Source: Solen grandis
Taxonomy: Eukaryota; Mollusca; Bivalvia; Adapedonta; Solenidae
DNA length: 64,000 nucleotides
Assembly: GCA_021229015.1 (NCBI GenBank)
Contig: CM037789.1
Coordinates: 24,832,256-24,896,255, forward strand
Direction: 5' to 3'
Shown here: positions 46,886-59,075 of the stretch, piece by piece
Layout of the letters: each line of letters starts with the position of its first letter
Position numbering within the stretch: position 1 is the first letter of the stretch
Program-made: the position numbers and the translations under genes
Notes under the pieces: generated by a model
The model's database searches: none
Seen by the model: the letters and a program-made list of their open reading frames with translations, nothing else
Told to the model about the DNA's origin: nothing

Positions 46886-47027
46886 GTTGCTAAAATGGAG
46901 AAAACATTGACAAGAACTTAAAAACTGATAAAGATTGCTTTTTAAAAATAAGAACAATCCATGCATAGTTAACATTGGTATTGTTTTATCTTAGTTGTGG
47001 TATGAACTTATTTTGTTTGTTTTGGTT

Positions 47028-47280
47028 TATTACCCTTTACTTTATTATATAGATACATTTTGACACATAAGGCAAAAAGAGCAGACCAAATTAGACTGCA
47101 GTCTGATCAGGGTCTCCTCTGTTTGCTCATACAATAGTGTAGCTCAGTTTCTACACCAAGTCATCTGTGGCAAAGAAAAGCACATCATTTTAAAAACCAT
47201 TTAAAGATAAGTCAATTATTATTCATGAAGTCATGAATTTGTACTTGAATATTCATGATGTTTCAATCCTTAGAAGATAA
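47028..47280. mobile_element. MITE-like element, family R, copy 1
   Basis: TTACCCTTTACTTTATTATA opens the copy. Blocks GTCTGATCAGGGTCTCCTCTG, TTTGCTCATACAATAGTGTA and GCTCAGTTTCTACA are shared with 55.8 kb and, inverted, with 57.5 kb. There is no coding capacity, and the right boundary is uncertain. Confidence 0.5.
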
Positions 47281-47288
47281 CAAATTGA

Positions 47289-47440
47289 AGTGACATTTTC
47301 CTGCCACTGGGCCAATACCCTTATATGCTGGTCACAAGACAAAGAAAACATACTAGCACAATTTTTGAAGACTATAGCATGTTACTTCCAGAGATCCCAT
47401 CTAAAATCCCCTGGGTGCAGGGCATATATGCTCTGGGATC
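47289..47440 (-). mobile_element. SINE family A fragment, antisense, degraded
   Basis: CCTGCCACTGGGCCAATACC, CTTATATGCTGG and CACAATTTTTGAAGACTATA keep the order of the SINE middle and promoter-proximal body. AGAGATCCCATC sits where antisense box B belongs. Confidence 0.55.
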
Positions 47441-47444
47441 AGTT

Positions 47445-49780
47445 TAATTTTGTACTGCATGGTCTTATTATTATAATAATAACCTCAAGATATGATTACA
47501 GTTCTACTTAATAAATATTTACAACATTATTACATATTTATTAATATCAAAGTAATTTTAACGCACCCCCTGCGAAAAAGACCCCCCAAACATTGCCTTC
47601 AAAAGACAAAATAAGGACTTTGGTGCATTGTTTTTTTCCTTGTCATACACTATTATAAAATAAGCATAACCCTTCTAAATTCACACTTAATTTATCAGGA
47701 AAGAATATGTGGAAAAAAATTTTTTTACAAAACCAGGAAATCAGCATTATTAGGAAATTATAAGATAATGAAGTTGTTTTAAATTAAAAATATCTAAAAT
47801 TATAATTGATGTATAAGAAAGTTTCAAATCAACATTTAAATTATAAGAATTACACATATTTCATTGAAACTCTATGAATTATTCTTTTTAAGAAAAAAAA
47901 AAAAAGAAAAAAACTTTTTCAATGGGAAAAATTAGGTAATTATTTTGGGGAAAAAATTGACAGTTTTTGGCTGGGGGAAACCACCAGTAAAAGGATGTAA
48001 ATTAACATAAATAAATCAATGATAGTGTACAGTACAGTACCTTAAATGTAAAAATAGAAACACTGAGTAAAAGTAAAACCTGTTCAGTTTAAGATTTTAT
48101 GAGTATAGTAGTTTAACCTTATTCATTTTACAGAAGTTTGGGGAAAAAAAGATAAATAACTTCAAAAAAATCTTCTTGATTGAACTAATGGTGGCAACCA
48201 TGGGGTTCTTCATGTGAGGATTTAAACTGAAGCACTCCAAGAAATAACACAATGTCCAAATGGGCAATCCAATCACATACACTGTCAAGCGGACATGGGA
48301 TCAAACCCAGGTTACAATGGTGAAAAGTCAGTGTGTGAACCTGTGACTATACTATAATAACAGACACCCTAGATGTTACCGTAAATATACCATTAGACAG
48401 GCTCAGATGAACAACTGTTTTCAGTCTGATCCAGTTTTTCAATGGTCTATAATTGTGTAAATGACCACATCTGAGTGCAAAGGGGTTAATTTAAGTCAAT
48501 ACATAAATTATAAATAATAACGCTTATAAAATTATATCCTTTGAGAGCTCTGTCTACTTATCCAAGATTTTTCTTCCTTAAAGCAAAAATTTTAACACAC
48601 ACAATATGGGCTGGAAATATTAAAACAATATAAATCATACCTGACATGAAGTCACTTCCTCCTTCGCAAAACCACAATATAAAGCACGAGGATGACAATG
48701 TTATGATTTAACACAGAAATATGCAATTGTATCTTGACTTATCCGCTGTTTCCTCTCACAGCTGAGGCTTAAGATGCAAAACAAAATATTATTACACATT
48801 AATACACACAAAAGTACATTGTAAAATTGATTACTTATTCAGTCAATACAAACACCACATGTGTTTAATTACAAATATCCATCACTTGTTGAATCATCTG
48901 TCACACAGTGTAACAGTACAAATGCGTAAAAAAAAAGAAACCAGTAAATCCACAGTATAACTGTATCTTATATCAACCGTATACAAATGTATCTATTCAA
49001 TATGTGATCTGCGTTTAAAACACTGACCATGAATTACAATTACCGTATTTCCCAACATATATGCTCCCCCTATAAAAAAAGACCTCTTCCCCAGCTGATG
49101 AAACTTTATGGGAGTACCTTTTTACAGCATAGCGGTCTTTCGTAACCTCAATTTTTGCCTACTTATGGAAGCTGATGCAAGATAATAAGGCCAAATAAAT
49201 ATCTAAATGATTTCCACTGGTATATATTCCTGTACTTAAAATAAATGGCTACCCACCATCATTTTGTTTGCCGAGATGACAAGTTACAAGCTGAAATAAT
49301 ATTTCATGAAATTGGATAATGTATCCTGACTGAATTACAATTTCTTTGATATATATATAGCTATCAAAAGACTGCTCTTAAATGCATGAAAATTATAAAT
49401 TATGCATAATGGAAAAGTGTATTCCCATCTGTTTCACTGTCGCTGTTTGAATGTAACAGTTTAAGTTAACTTTTGTTCACTTCAATAATGTTTACACCAA
49501 GGATGGTGTTTTATCCATACATAATTTTTACTTCCGCGTATGAAGCGCTGATTCACAGATAATAATTTGTACATCAGATATATATTATACATCCATTACT
49601 TAAATCCAATCAACACTGCATATCTTTATTGAAAGTTATGTCTTATTTTCAATACTTTTGGGTAAGGAGTAACATTTTGGTCAATGACTGATCACATGAT
49701 ATCCCAGTGCAGTGATTGGATAATCTGATGATTTCATTTAAATATTTCTGTAAACATTAAAAAGGTCAATTGCAGAAAAT
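47445..49780. other. AT-rich non-coding stretch
   Basis: No gene recognised. A weak antisense box B-like GGGATCAAACCC lies near 48298, without a convincing box A. A CAGTCTGATCCAG trace near 48420-48490 may be a remnant of family R. Confidence 0.4.
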
Positions 49781-49783
49781 TGT

Positions 49784-49985
49784 TTAAGGTAATCCATCTA
49801 TCATCAAATTATAATCATGGTCCTTCAAATGCTGAAAAAGACTTCAGAGCAGATACAAGCATCCACTGACATGGAGTAATAGGCTATTTGGCTTTAAATC
49901 TATAAAGCTGCATTTACCAAAATCCCTATGACACTAATTCCTGATGGACCATGATCACAATTTAATGATGGATGGATTACCTTAA
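49784..49985. mobile_element. MITE family Q, copy 3
   Basis: TTAAGGTAATCCATCTATCA ... ATGATGGATGGATTACCTTAA, about 202 bp, with GGTCCTTCAAATGCT and GCATCCACTGAC inside, in the same orientation as copy 1. Both termini are nearly intact. Confidence 0.8.
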
Positions 49986-49989
49986 TATG

Positions 49990-51130
49990 TAGCTAATACT
50001 GAAGAAAAATTTAAAACCCCGGGAGCATTTACTGGAGGATGTACGGTACTAGGAAAATTTAAAGGGGAACCATACACAGCTGTGATAAAATGAATAGCCA
50101 AAGTGTTTGCATCACATGACCTCCTCCTTAAGTGACTGGAGCCTGGTAAGAGTCAATGACTTATCGTCACATCTGTCATCAGCTTACAATTACAAAGATT
50201 TAATAACTCAATGTGTGTTGGATTTTGCATACAGTACATAACTGCTCAGTGTGTGTATTCTAATCGCCATGGAAACATATCTAATCATTTTTATAACTCA
50301 ATTTAACACACACACAAAAATAATAAAACTGAAAAAAAGTTAATCTGCCTGCAGCAAATCGATTTTGACACGATTTAATTCAACTCAGGTTTGAAAAAGA
50401 TCCATAAAAAAGCAGAATCTGAAGAAAAGGTCAAACTGCCTGTACCGGTCATGACTAAAGGTACTGATAATCTGCAAATAGTAAAATAACTTCATCAGAG
50501 GCATAAAACATTACTTGATCTAATTTAACCCTATATATTTATACCTCATGAATATTCATGTACAACTTTATAACTTGATGATATTCAATTGACCAAACTG
50601 TACATGGTATTTTTCTCTGCCATGCAGTTAAGTGGCATCAGGAATCAATGTAAGAAGCCCTTGAACTTTTCAGTCGCCCAACTAAAGTGAAGTTGTAACA
50701 CAGTTGTGGTGATGTCAAGGTTGATATGCTGAGGTTGAGTCAGGTCATAGCAAAGTTGTTAAGTCACAAAAGTTACTATACAAAAAACACTCCTTTCCTA
50801 CTGCAAGCTGCTAGGACTCTAACCTTTGAAAGACTGCAGCGTGTTTTTTAAGGTCATATATATTATATCAAAGGTCAAATGTAGGCGAGATTTATAAAGG
50901 ACAATTTAGAACATCCTGCACCTTCATGTTTCTTCTCCTGTCTTCCTTTTTTTTGCTGTTTCTGTTTTTTCTATCTCAGCATGATTATCTTGTCAGGTGC
51001 TTTACTGATTTTGATGGCAATTGCACTTGTAATTGGCATGAGGAATGTCTAATGGGGAACTGATAGTCTGGATTAATCTGGCTGAAACCTGCAATATATA
51101 ACTTACTACTGATAACCTTGTGTTTAAACA
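49990..51130. other. AT-rich non-coding stretch
   Basis: No gene recognised. A possible family R remnant (TTTAACCCTATATATTTATA, CATGAATATTCATG, TCTGCCATGCAG) spans about 50520-50635. Confidence 0.4.
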
Positions 51131-51131
51131 G

Positions 51132-51132
51132 T

Positions 51133-51193
<61 letters not shown>
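51132..51193. repeat. (GAT)n microsatellite
   Basis: About 20 trinucleotide units. A complementary (ATC)n tract lies about 150 bp to the right, so single-stranded DNA here could form a long foldback. Confidence 0.95.
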
Positions 51194-51345
51194 AAAATGG
51201 AGGAGGATTTAAGAATTGAAAGTATTAATTAAGATGATGATGATGATTATCATCATGTTCATCATTAATGGTTTTTATCTCATCATCAATCAATAATTAT
51301 GCTCATCATTACTTATATTTTAATCATCATCACTATAATGTGACT

Positions 51346-51383
<38 letters not shown>
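51346..51383. repeat. (ATC)n microsatellite
   Basis: About 12 units, inverted with respect to the (GAT)n tract at 51132-51193. Scattered ATC/GAT clusters lie between them. Confidence 0.95.
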
Positions 51384-52059
51384 ATCATCATTTAATTAAA
51401 TTTTTAACCACAGCCAAAAAAAAATCTTAATAGTAAAACACCAACAATAAAAATCCATACAACCTTACATGGTCTGCTTTCCTATAAATCAACACAAGTT
51501 GTATGTCATGTTGGTAGCTGCATGGCGTCACATGCACACTGCAAAAACTCAAGTGTACAAGCAACGAAGATGCACAATGTAACTTACTGAAACAACACAG
51601 TGGCTGTTGATCACATATACAAGAGAAGTGATCATTAAACTCTTCAATTTTTGCGGGTTTTAAGTGGTATTCTTTTACTAATGCATCAATTAACCAACAT
51701 TTACCCGTTTATTATGACTAAAATGTGAATATTTTATGTAAATTTTTCAAATATCAATCACCTATCAGATAATTTTTTCATTAACATCTTCCTTTTGGTT
51801 TAAAGTTTTTAGTTCCATGACTATAATTCAAGTTTTATTTAAATAATGCAATATATGATCCATTATATACCATGTATGCAAACTGCTGATTATAGTTGCT
51901 TTTATTATACATGCAATTCTTTAAGCTGTCAAGTAAATCTCAACAAAGGTCAAATTTAAGCAATGTTTTAAAGGTTACATCAGCTAGCTGGCAGAATTAT
52001 GCCAATGAATATTTCATTTTTTTTTTCATGTTACATCAATTTCTGATACAAGGTCTCAC

Positions 52060-52197
52060 AACACTTAAATTAATCCCTCTTGACAGTCCTTGGGCTGGAC
52101 CAGTACTTTGTGCCTCAGAACATCGAGAGATTCTTGAACCCAGCAGGGTTTGAACCCACAACATTCACATCCAAAGTCAGGTTCACTACCCCTGGAT
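52060..52197 (-). mobile_element. tRNA-like SINE head region, antisense
   Basis: On the minus strand CCAGGGGTAGTGAACCTGAC (box A-like, about 52175-52194) is followed by GGGTTCAAACCC (box B, 52146-52157). The upstream plus-strand text GGGCTGGACCAGTACTTTGT resembles the family A body but is diverged. Confidence 0.55.
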
Positions 52198-52279
52198 AAA
52201 CAGTACAATTAGCATCCCTTTCCACCAATTATCTGACCTACCTACTTCAATTCTCTCTCAAATACAAGTACTCCCTATA

Positions 52280-52430
52280 CTGGTCAACAAATACTTGGCA
52301 TTACCCTTTGAAATGCTAAGCAACAAGCAGAAGGCAGATTTACAAAAATCGGTATGCTGGCTGGGGATCAATCCCACAACCTCAATTTTAAGGTAGAAAA
52401 CTCTGACCAGTTGACCAACTTGACAGGTTG
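52280..52430 (-). mobile_element. Second tRNA-like SINE copy, antisense, degraded
   Basis: GGGATCAATCCC (box B antisense) is at 52364-52375. A box A-like region with CTCTGACCAGTTGACCAA lies to its right. CTTGGCATTACCCTTTGAAATGCTAAGC to the left matches the usual GGCA...TGCTGAGCGCCAAGC zone loosely. It is tandem with the copy at 52.1 kb. Confidence 0.5.
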
Positions 52431-53606
52431 GAGAATTGTTTTAAGAATGAAAGCAAATACTTGTTTTAAGCAGTCAGTCTGTCTGCTTACCAGAGGTATC
52501 TGCTAAATAGAGTTAAAATGTATTTGGAAATTTCATTCATTGGTTGCTTAAAACAGGTTGATAGCTTAGTACATGTCAATACTAAAGAATAAATACTACT
52601 GCTAAATGATATTTCTGGAATCAATGATTCACAGGTGCTTAGCATGGGAAACTAATAATTAGACTGCTTTCAACACAACATGGCTGCTACATATAAGATA
52701 AAATAATTGATTGTACAAAATAAACTTCATAATTTCAACAGGAAGTTTTAAGTCCTAGACCAAAACCTCCTTAAGTACCATATAAAATTATTACAAAATG
52801 GATTTCCTGTTCATTACTAAATTAACTCAAATAAATAAAACAGCTTTTCTAGGAAATATTGCAACATCTGATTCATACTTTCCTTCTGTTAAACCACCAA
52901 TAAATCTTCCAGCTATAACAGAATCACGTCACAACTTAAATATCTAACTGCACAAATGACATGACTAAATCATGTATGTTTCCTTTCCATAAAGGACAGG
53001 AGATTGTTATTTGTATCTATTTCAATACATTTAATACAATTGCGTCAGAAATTGCATACATGCAGTGTATGAATATATTTTAATTGCAACATTTATACAT
53101 GTAATTCAAGGTCTTTATATCTAAATAAAAACATGTATGTAGAAAATATATCAATCATTTCTGAAAGAAACTTGAGCTAAAATCTCTAATGGTGATTAAT
53201 ACCCTACAAGCCATCTTTATAGGACTGGTGGTAGCCAGTCATATAACAGACCAATAAACAAATTTTAAACTGGCATCATTGATTTGCATAATTACCATGC
53301 ACAGCACTTTCACTGCATAATATCTCTCTGCCCTCAGGAGCGTATCAATTAAATGCGATTAAAAGGTCATGACCTCCTTAGATTTAAAATTCATGAATGG
53401 AACCTCACTCTGAAATAAATCAAAGCAATGAGAGACTGCCGGCAGGATTATCATGAAACAAACAGTGAGTTTAGCTGATTTACTACTAGTAACTAGAGTT
53501 GCAGGAAAAGTGAATTTTTGGTGCCATATACCTTTGCCTGTATCAAGTTAACACTGGAATTAGAATTTTAGCTACGATTCACCATGTTTATCCTACTGAC
53601 AGTCTT

Positions 53607-54035
53607 TCAACATCTTGTGCGCTTTGATTTTTTCATGTCATGTGAGTGTAGGACGAGATTTGATGGGACACAATTAACAAGCAGAATTCCTGTACAACCC
53701 GACACTTCTGTGAAATTGGCTTTAACAGCATTGATGTAGAATTTTGGATTTTTTTCCACTTGCCCACGGACAAGTTGGACTGAAATTTCTGCTTGTCCAC
53801 AGCTAAAGTTCATTTGCCCAAATAAACAGTGAAAAACAGGTATCATGTTTACTATACTGGTTATACATATTACTGCAAATCTAAAGTGCAACACTGATAA
53901 AAGATCTTCATACAGTAATACATATTTATTCAATTGTTTTGACTGTTGCTGATCCGCAATGTTAATAAATACAGAAGATAACGGAAGTTTGAATTTAGAA
54001 TTTATTTGGTGTATTGTTTTTATAACAAGATTCAC
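53607..54035 (-). CDS. Unidentified 142-codon frame, possible exon or decayed coding sequence
   Basis: This is the longest frame in the clean 30-59 kb part that is not made of repeats. The C-terminal half has balanced composition and reads ...NFSCGQAEISVQLVRGQVEKNPKF... then ...VSGCTGILLVNCVPSNLVLHSHDMKKSKR. The N-terminal half is hydrophobic and AT-driven, so true coding, if any, probably starts near residue 75. A similar-looking minus-strand segment (SDSRRTSKFSRSFCPLESEFW) occurs at about 54670-54750, about 0.9 kb upstream in coding direction. That could mean two exons or two decayed copies. I do not recognise the family; chance remains possible. Confidence 0.25.
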   Translation of the reverse strand: MNLVIKTIHQINSKFKLPLSSVFINIADQQQSKQLNKYVLLYEDLLSVLHFRFAVICITSIVNMIPVFHCLFGQMNFSCGQAEISVQLVRGQVEKNPKFYINAVKANFTEVSGCTGILLVNCVPSNLVLHSHDMKKSKRTRC

Positions 54036-54039
54036 AGTA

Positions 54040-55045
54040 TTATGAATACTAAGCTATTATATACATACACCATACATTTTTCTTGCTGTCATATTCTTAG
54101 TCTTTCTGTGCATTTGATGCTTCAGGCAGCTTAGCACCACCAGATCTAACAACAAATTTGTCCATTTCATGCCAAAAACAACTTTGCAATGCATCTATTT
54201 AACTGCACATTATTTACTAAAGCACTGGTTGGTTGCCTAGGTACTACCAACCTCTGAGCTTGATTTCTGATAACAGGTGCTTCCAGCACCAGCGTAAATA
54301 GTGTAATGCAAGATGGTGTTTGAATTGAGCGTTATGAATAACATGTGAGACTTAAAACAAAGCGTACCTTAAGTGCTTTAAATACAATGTACGATAAGTA
54401 TGTGAGATCTTATACAATGACGTGCGTAGAGCCTGTACCTTAAGTCAGTGGGATCTGTGGTTGGTCTTCAAGTGTGTGGGAATTACTGTTATTGAAGGTG
54501 TAGTCCTATGCAATATGCCGTTGCTTTGTGATATTTTCTTTCTGTATAAAGTATAAAAATATACCACAAAGCGACAAAATAGATGGTGTATTTACGCATT
54601 GAAAACACATATTATACGATATTGCGAAGAAACATTGGCGATCAATTAAAGATAGAAATTCGGCAATTTTTTTTCCTGGCTCCAAAATTCACTTTCCAGC
54701 GGACAAAAGCTACGGGAAAACTTGCTTGTCCTCCGAGAGTCAGACAAGTCAGACAAAGATATTGTTGACCTACTTTGGAAAATAAACACAATTTTTGACA
54801 GTCAATAAAATGCTGACTTCATGTTATTCATCCTCAACCGTGAATAATTCAGATTTTAATTTTGAATCACAAAACCTGGTTTTAATTCATCTGATAAGTT
54901 TTCATAAAAACATGATTATATCTTAGGATGATTTGGTGATATCCTCATGCATAATTTAAAACATAAGATATGACTAAATTATTTTAATGGAAGGGGCAAA
55001 TACATTTGATGAGTGCCTAAAAACTGTTTGAAACAAAACACTGTT
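54040..55045. other. Non-coding stretch
   Basis: Apart from the GC-richer patch at about 54660-54760 that resembles the 53.7 kb frame, nothing is recognised. Confidence 0.4.
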
Positions 55046-55047
55046 TA

Positions 55048-55215
55048 CATGTTAGGTTTTACTGTCCCACCAACAGCATTCCAATCATTTGGAGGCTATA
55101 TCTGGAAACTTAACTGCCACACTGCAACATCAAACCATGATACCACATCCAGACAGTGTCATTATATATCCTGACACAGAGCAATCTCTCCTAAAACTAC
55201 CCTTCTATAATAGCA
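55048..55215 (-). mobile_element. SINE family A, antisense, 5'-truncated
   Basis: GTTAGGTTTTACTGTCCCAC, CCACACTGCAACATCAAACC, ATGATACCACATCCAGACAG and CCTGACACAGAGCAATC follow the family order on the plus strand. The tRNA head is absent. Confidence 0.75.
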
Positions 55216-55794
55216 CCCAGAACTATTTCTCCCTGTACATCTACCTCTGGTAAAGGGGGCCATTCCCAACCACAATTAGTGTCTTTTTTTTTTCCAAATT
55301 TCTTAGAAAATCACAATTGGCGAGAAAAATTCCCATTCTCATGATGCAACAGTTGAAATACTGGTACGTGTTTACAATTCCCAAGTTGAATCAAATTCAC
55401 GTTTTTTTTCCCAATTTCACCAGCACCGATTCCAATTCCCAAAATGTTGAGATTAATAGCCCTCAGGCACCAAATAGCTAAGGCTGTAAGCATCATTATT
55501 AATAAATTATATAAATGTCCCAGTTGGGGGAACATTTTTTACCTGTCTGAGAGAAATCAATTGTATAAATTACCTGTGCAACCAGTATAATGCCAGATCA
55601 TCCTGCAAATTTCAGGGCTCAAAATTTAAAAATAGGCCAGCAAGAAACTTTTGTTCATTTGAAAGCTTAATATTAATGACAAGAATAGCACTTTCAGGCT
55701 GACAGATTTAGACTGTTTGTTACTTATAAGTATATTTGAGATGAGAAGGTAAAAATAACATTTTCAAAACCTTCTCCGCTTTATTAATTACTTG

Positions 55795-55931
55795 CCTTTA
55801 TCTCATATTGACTCATTTTGACATTGGTTAACAGAGCCATCTGATCAGAGTCTCCTCTGTTTGCCCTACAATATTGTAGCTCAGATTCTAGTCAGCAAGT
55901 CGAAGAAAAATCCATTGTTTCATATGCCAAT
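55795..55931. mobile_element. MITE-like element, family R, copy 2
   Basis: GATCAGAGTCTCCTCTGTTT, GCCCTACAATATTGTAGCTC and AGATTCTAGTCAGCAAGTC match the copy at 47.1 kb. The left part (CTCATATTGACTCATTTTGA) resembles the family P interior end, hinting at shared ancestry. It ends against the TTAA of the next element. Confidence 0.5.
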
Positions 55932-56173
55932 TTAACCCTTTCCCTCATAGAGGAAACCATGAAAAGACCTATGCGAACAGCATAAAACCAGATCAGCCTG
56001 CGAGTAACTTGCAGGCTGATCAGGTTTTATGCTGTTCTCTGCTCCTCAGTGGTCTGGAAATGAGGACTTTATAATTAAATTTGGTAAGGTTTAACTGTGG
56101 TTTTCTGCAGATCAGGCTTTATGTGGTACCTACTGAGTGCGTCAAAATGAGTCTATATGAGGGAAAGGGTTAA
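55932..56173 (+). mobile_element. piggyBac-type MITE, copy 6 (family P), complete, 234 bp
   Basis: TTAA at 55932-55935 and 56170-56173 flank CCCTTTCCCTCATAGAGG ... CTATATGAGGGAAAGGG. The body length equals that of copy 1. The central hairpin has a few changes (AACTTGCAGG, GTTCTC) but is still foldable. This is the cleanest full-length copy. Confidence 0.9.
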
Positions 56174-56319
56174 GTTCAGTAAAACAATATTCATAAAATT
56201 ATTAATGCTCACATGAAATATTTAGGAGGTTAAGATTTAACTGCCTCCAGTCTGCCATGAGACTAGGCTTTGAAATGATCTAATATACAGCATCATTAGA
56301 GATCTACAAACAACCAATA

Positions 56320-56646
56320 CCGTTACTCTCCATACATCATCCTTGGGATTATTAGCTTACATTTGCTTATTATCATTCATTTGTAAAACAGCTCATCCTT
56401 TCCTTTCTCAATGATATAGTGGGTATTTTTTTGACAAATGGACCAATGGAGACTATGACCTTTCAATATGGATGGCGCGTTGGATTTTTTCATGATGATT
56501 CTAAATTAAGTAAATTAATCGGTATCTTTAAAACAACAAAGCAACGCTCTGTAGCCATATATCTCCCTGTTGACATATGAAGTCAACATATTATGGGAGT
56601 CATGGGTATCCAACCATGAACATCAAGTATCTATGTGTCAACCTAA
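56320..56646. repeat. 327-bp segment duplicated at 62015-62341 (empty-site copy)
   Basis: From CCGTTACTCTCCATACATCA to ATGTGTCAACCTAA it matches 62015-62341 base for base by eye, with a constant 5695-bp offset. Here it continues into AAATATACACAAAATG. In the second copy a pearl-like element begins at this point. Confidence 0.95.
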
Positions 56647-56775
56647 AAATATACACAAAATGACACAAATTGAGAATGTATTGACTTACATTATTGTGCC
56701 ATTTCATGAAGAAAATAGAACACGTTTATAAAAACTTTTTGGTCAACCCATATAATTATGCACTACTTTATGCAC

Positions 56776-57270
56776 TCGTCCAAGGGGTTGGACTGTCCAT
56801 TTCGCAACTGGGAAGCCATGGGATCTATCCCCAGTCGCTAAATATACTAATTGTTCAAAAACAGTACTTGTTTATCTCCCTTGTTTTTGGCACTCTGCAC
56901 ATAAGGGTAATAAATTCGAGGACTGGTTGACCCCGAGTGTGCCTGGATAATGTGACTTGGTGTGGATATACTGTAAAATCATTTATTTTCGTTGACATTA
57001 AATTTCGTGGAATCTGTGATTAAATCAATTTCGTTTAGAAAATGAGGTTATGAAATAAACAGTTTTCGTGGGATAATATTCTGGAAAAGTCATCCATGAA
57101 ATCAACGAAAATTAGTCCCAATGAAAATTAATGATTCTACAGTAATCAGGCCACTTGACTACCAATACACCATAGAACATCACAGAGAGGCAAAAGTAGG
57201 CAAAAAAATGTCTCTAAATAACTGAAATACAGTCAGTGTGACATTTAAAACCCAACCAAACAATCAATAA
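56776..57270 (+). mobile_element. SINE family A, sense, interrupted by a MITE
   Basis: A degraded head (GGGATCTATCCCC as box B, about 56819-56832) is followed by GATAATGTGACTTGGTGTGG up to 56968. After a 176-bp insertion the body resumes at ATCAGGCCACTTGACTACC (57145) and ends AACTGAAATACAGTCAGTGT ... TTAAAACCCAACC (to about 57270). Without the insertion the two halves join into normal SINE order. Confidence 0.8.
56969..57144. mobile_element. TA-flanked MITE inside the SINE
   Basis: Termini TACTGTAAAATCATTTATTT and the inverse AATTAATGATTCTACAGTA pair over about 20 bp with few mismatches. Further in, TTTTCGTTG and CAACGAAAA also pair. If TA is the target duplication (56969-56970 and 57143-57144), the element is 172 bp. 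TA duplication suggests a Tc1/mariner-type source. No coding capacity. Confidence 0.85.
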
Positions 57271-57390
57271 TATTTTTAAAATTTTCTTTCAACTAAAAAT
57301 TTGAAGAAAAAAAAGAGGCCGCATTACCATAATGATCGCTGTTTGCGTATTATACAATCAACTTACAGGCTGATCAAGCTTCATACTGGT

Positions 57391-57592
57391 TTACCCTTAA
57401 CCTCATGAATATTCATGTCAAAATGTTTGTCTTGATGAATATCAATAACTATATTTTAAATTATTCATTATTTTTTTTTTTTTTTGCTATGCAGACTATG
57501 TAGAATCTGAGCTACAATATGACCAAACAGAGGAGACCCTGATCAGACAGCTCCTGACTCATCAAAATGAGTCAATATGAAGCACAGGGTTA
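57391..57592. mobile_element. MITE-like element, family R, copy 3 (inverted)
   Basis: TTACCCTTAACCTCATGAAT ... GAAGCACAGGGTTA frames about 200 bp. GCTATGCAGACTATGTAGAA, GAGCTACAATATGACCAAAC and AGAGGAGACCCTGATCAGAC are the reverse-complement of the family R blocks at 47.1 and 55.8 kb. A T17 run interrupts the left half. Confidence 0.6.
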
Positions 57593-57599
57593 CATTGGT

Positions 57600-59035
57600 C
57601 ATTTAATTCTACAAAGCTCTTGGGTATAGTAGAAAATCCGGAAGAAGTTGTACCAGGAAGTGGTCAAATTCCTGGGTGACACACGCACACACCTTCTCTA
57701 CAGTCACTGGCAATTAAAATATTACAAACTAAACTTTCCCTTTTATATTTAACACCCCTGGAGGGAGAAATTTTTTGCATCAGCCTAAAATAAAACATTT
57801 ATCTTGTGTTTCATCACCCTTCCCTCTCCATGAGTCAGCTGCTAGAGACAAGTACTCATTAATTTCACAATTATTAGAAACTTTCAGCAGCTATCCCCGA
57901 AGATGACAATTGGCCTTGGTGTGCTGTCATGATTCTTTAGTGTAATTAATTATTGAACAATATTGCAGCAGGACGGAACAGAACAGGATACTACTTATGT
58001 ATAATGGACAATGCACACACCTCACTTTTCTTTAGTGAAGTGGGCATATTCATAAAGAAGATATATCTTCATTAACCATGTTATTTGTCCTTATATGTGT
58101 GTATTCCAACTGTAATTTTGCCCTAAGGGTGGGGGGGGGGGTCTAAATCTCCATCCTAGAGCAACAGCAATTTGTCTATAACCCCAGTATGGGAGATCCT
58201 TTGCAGGGGATCTAAAATTTAGCTAAAATCTATTTCGCGGGACTCAGGACCCATCTGTCTGTTAGATTCCTGCTTATCGGGAACGGTCTTCTGTCAAAAT
58301 GTCTGACGTAAGCCTGCTATCCCCTCCAACTGAGCCAATAAATTATTGAAAGATGCATTCAGGGTTTTCCTTAAGAATCAGAGTAGGAGGCTAATTTTAA
58401 AATGTAGGAGGCAAGGAGATCTAGGGGTCCTACGTTTTCTTGTGATTTTTTTTCATTTTCTCTGAATTATTCCCATTTATTTTTTTTAACATTTGACAAA
58501 TCTGAGCCAGCCATTCGAGGCAGTTAAATCTGACACCAGCCACCTCTTGAGGAAAGCCCTGTGCATTATTATGCTGGGAAGGTCCAGATTTGAGGAAAAA
58601 GAGTACTTGCATCATTTAAACTGAACCCTGCAGTGAGAGGGGCTTAATGATAGGATGATAGTATACCAAACCACTCAACCATGGAGGACACCTGCAAATT
58701 AAAGTAGTGCAAATGAACTGAAGGGCTTGGGGCAAAACTAATTTAACTGCACCTTCTCTGTTTATATAGTGACATTAGTTTTGCATTAATCCCTAAAAAA
58801 AGAATTTTGATAATAAAGACAAACATCAAAACCTGAACATGTCCAAATCAATCAAATCAAATAGCCTAGTAGTGGAAAATAAATAATGATTTCAAACTCT
58901 TTTCAGTGAACAACAACCAAGTAAGAGAGAACACTAATTGAATGAATCAATGTTTGTTTCAACATTCTCCTATCAATTCTTTTGCAAATGTGGTCTCTAG
59001 TTATTGCTTTCACTTCCCTTAACCTTACTTAGATT
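57600..59035. other. Non-coding stretch
   Basis: A G-run lies at about 58130-58140. The minus-strand frame at 58430-58615 (61 codons) is not recognised. No gene or repeat family supported. Confidence 0.4.
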
Positions 59036-59041
59036 TTGAAG

Positions 59042-59045
<4 letters not shown>

Positions 59046-59075
<30 letters not shown>

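Noticed and set aside
48285..48350. Antisense tRNA-like head (GGGATCAAACCC)
   Set aside because: Only a box B-like string is present, without a convincing box A or SINE body.
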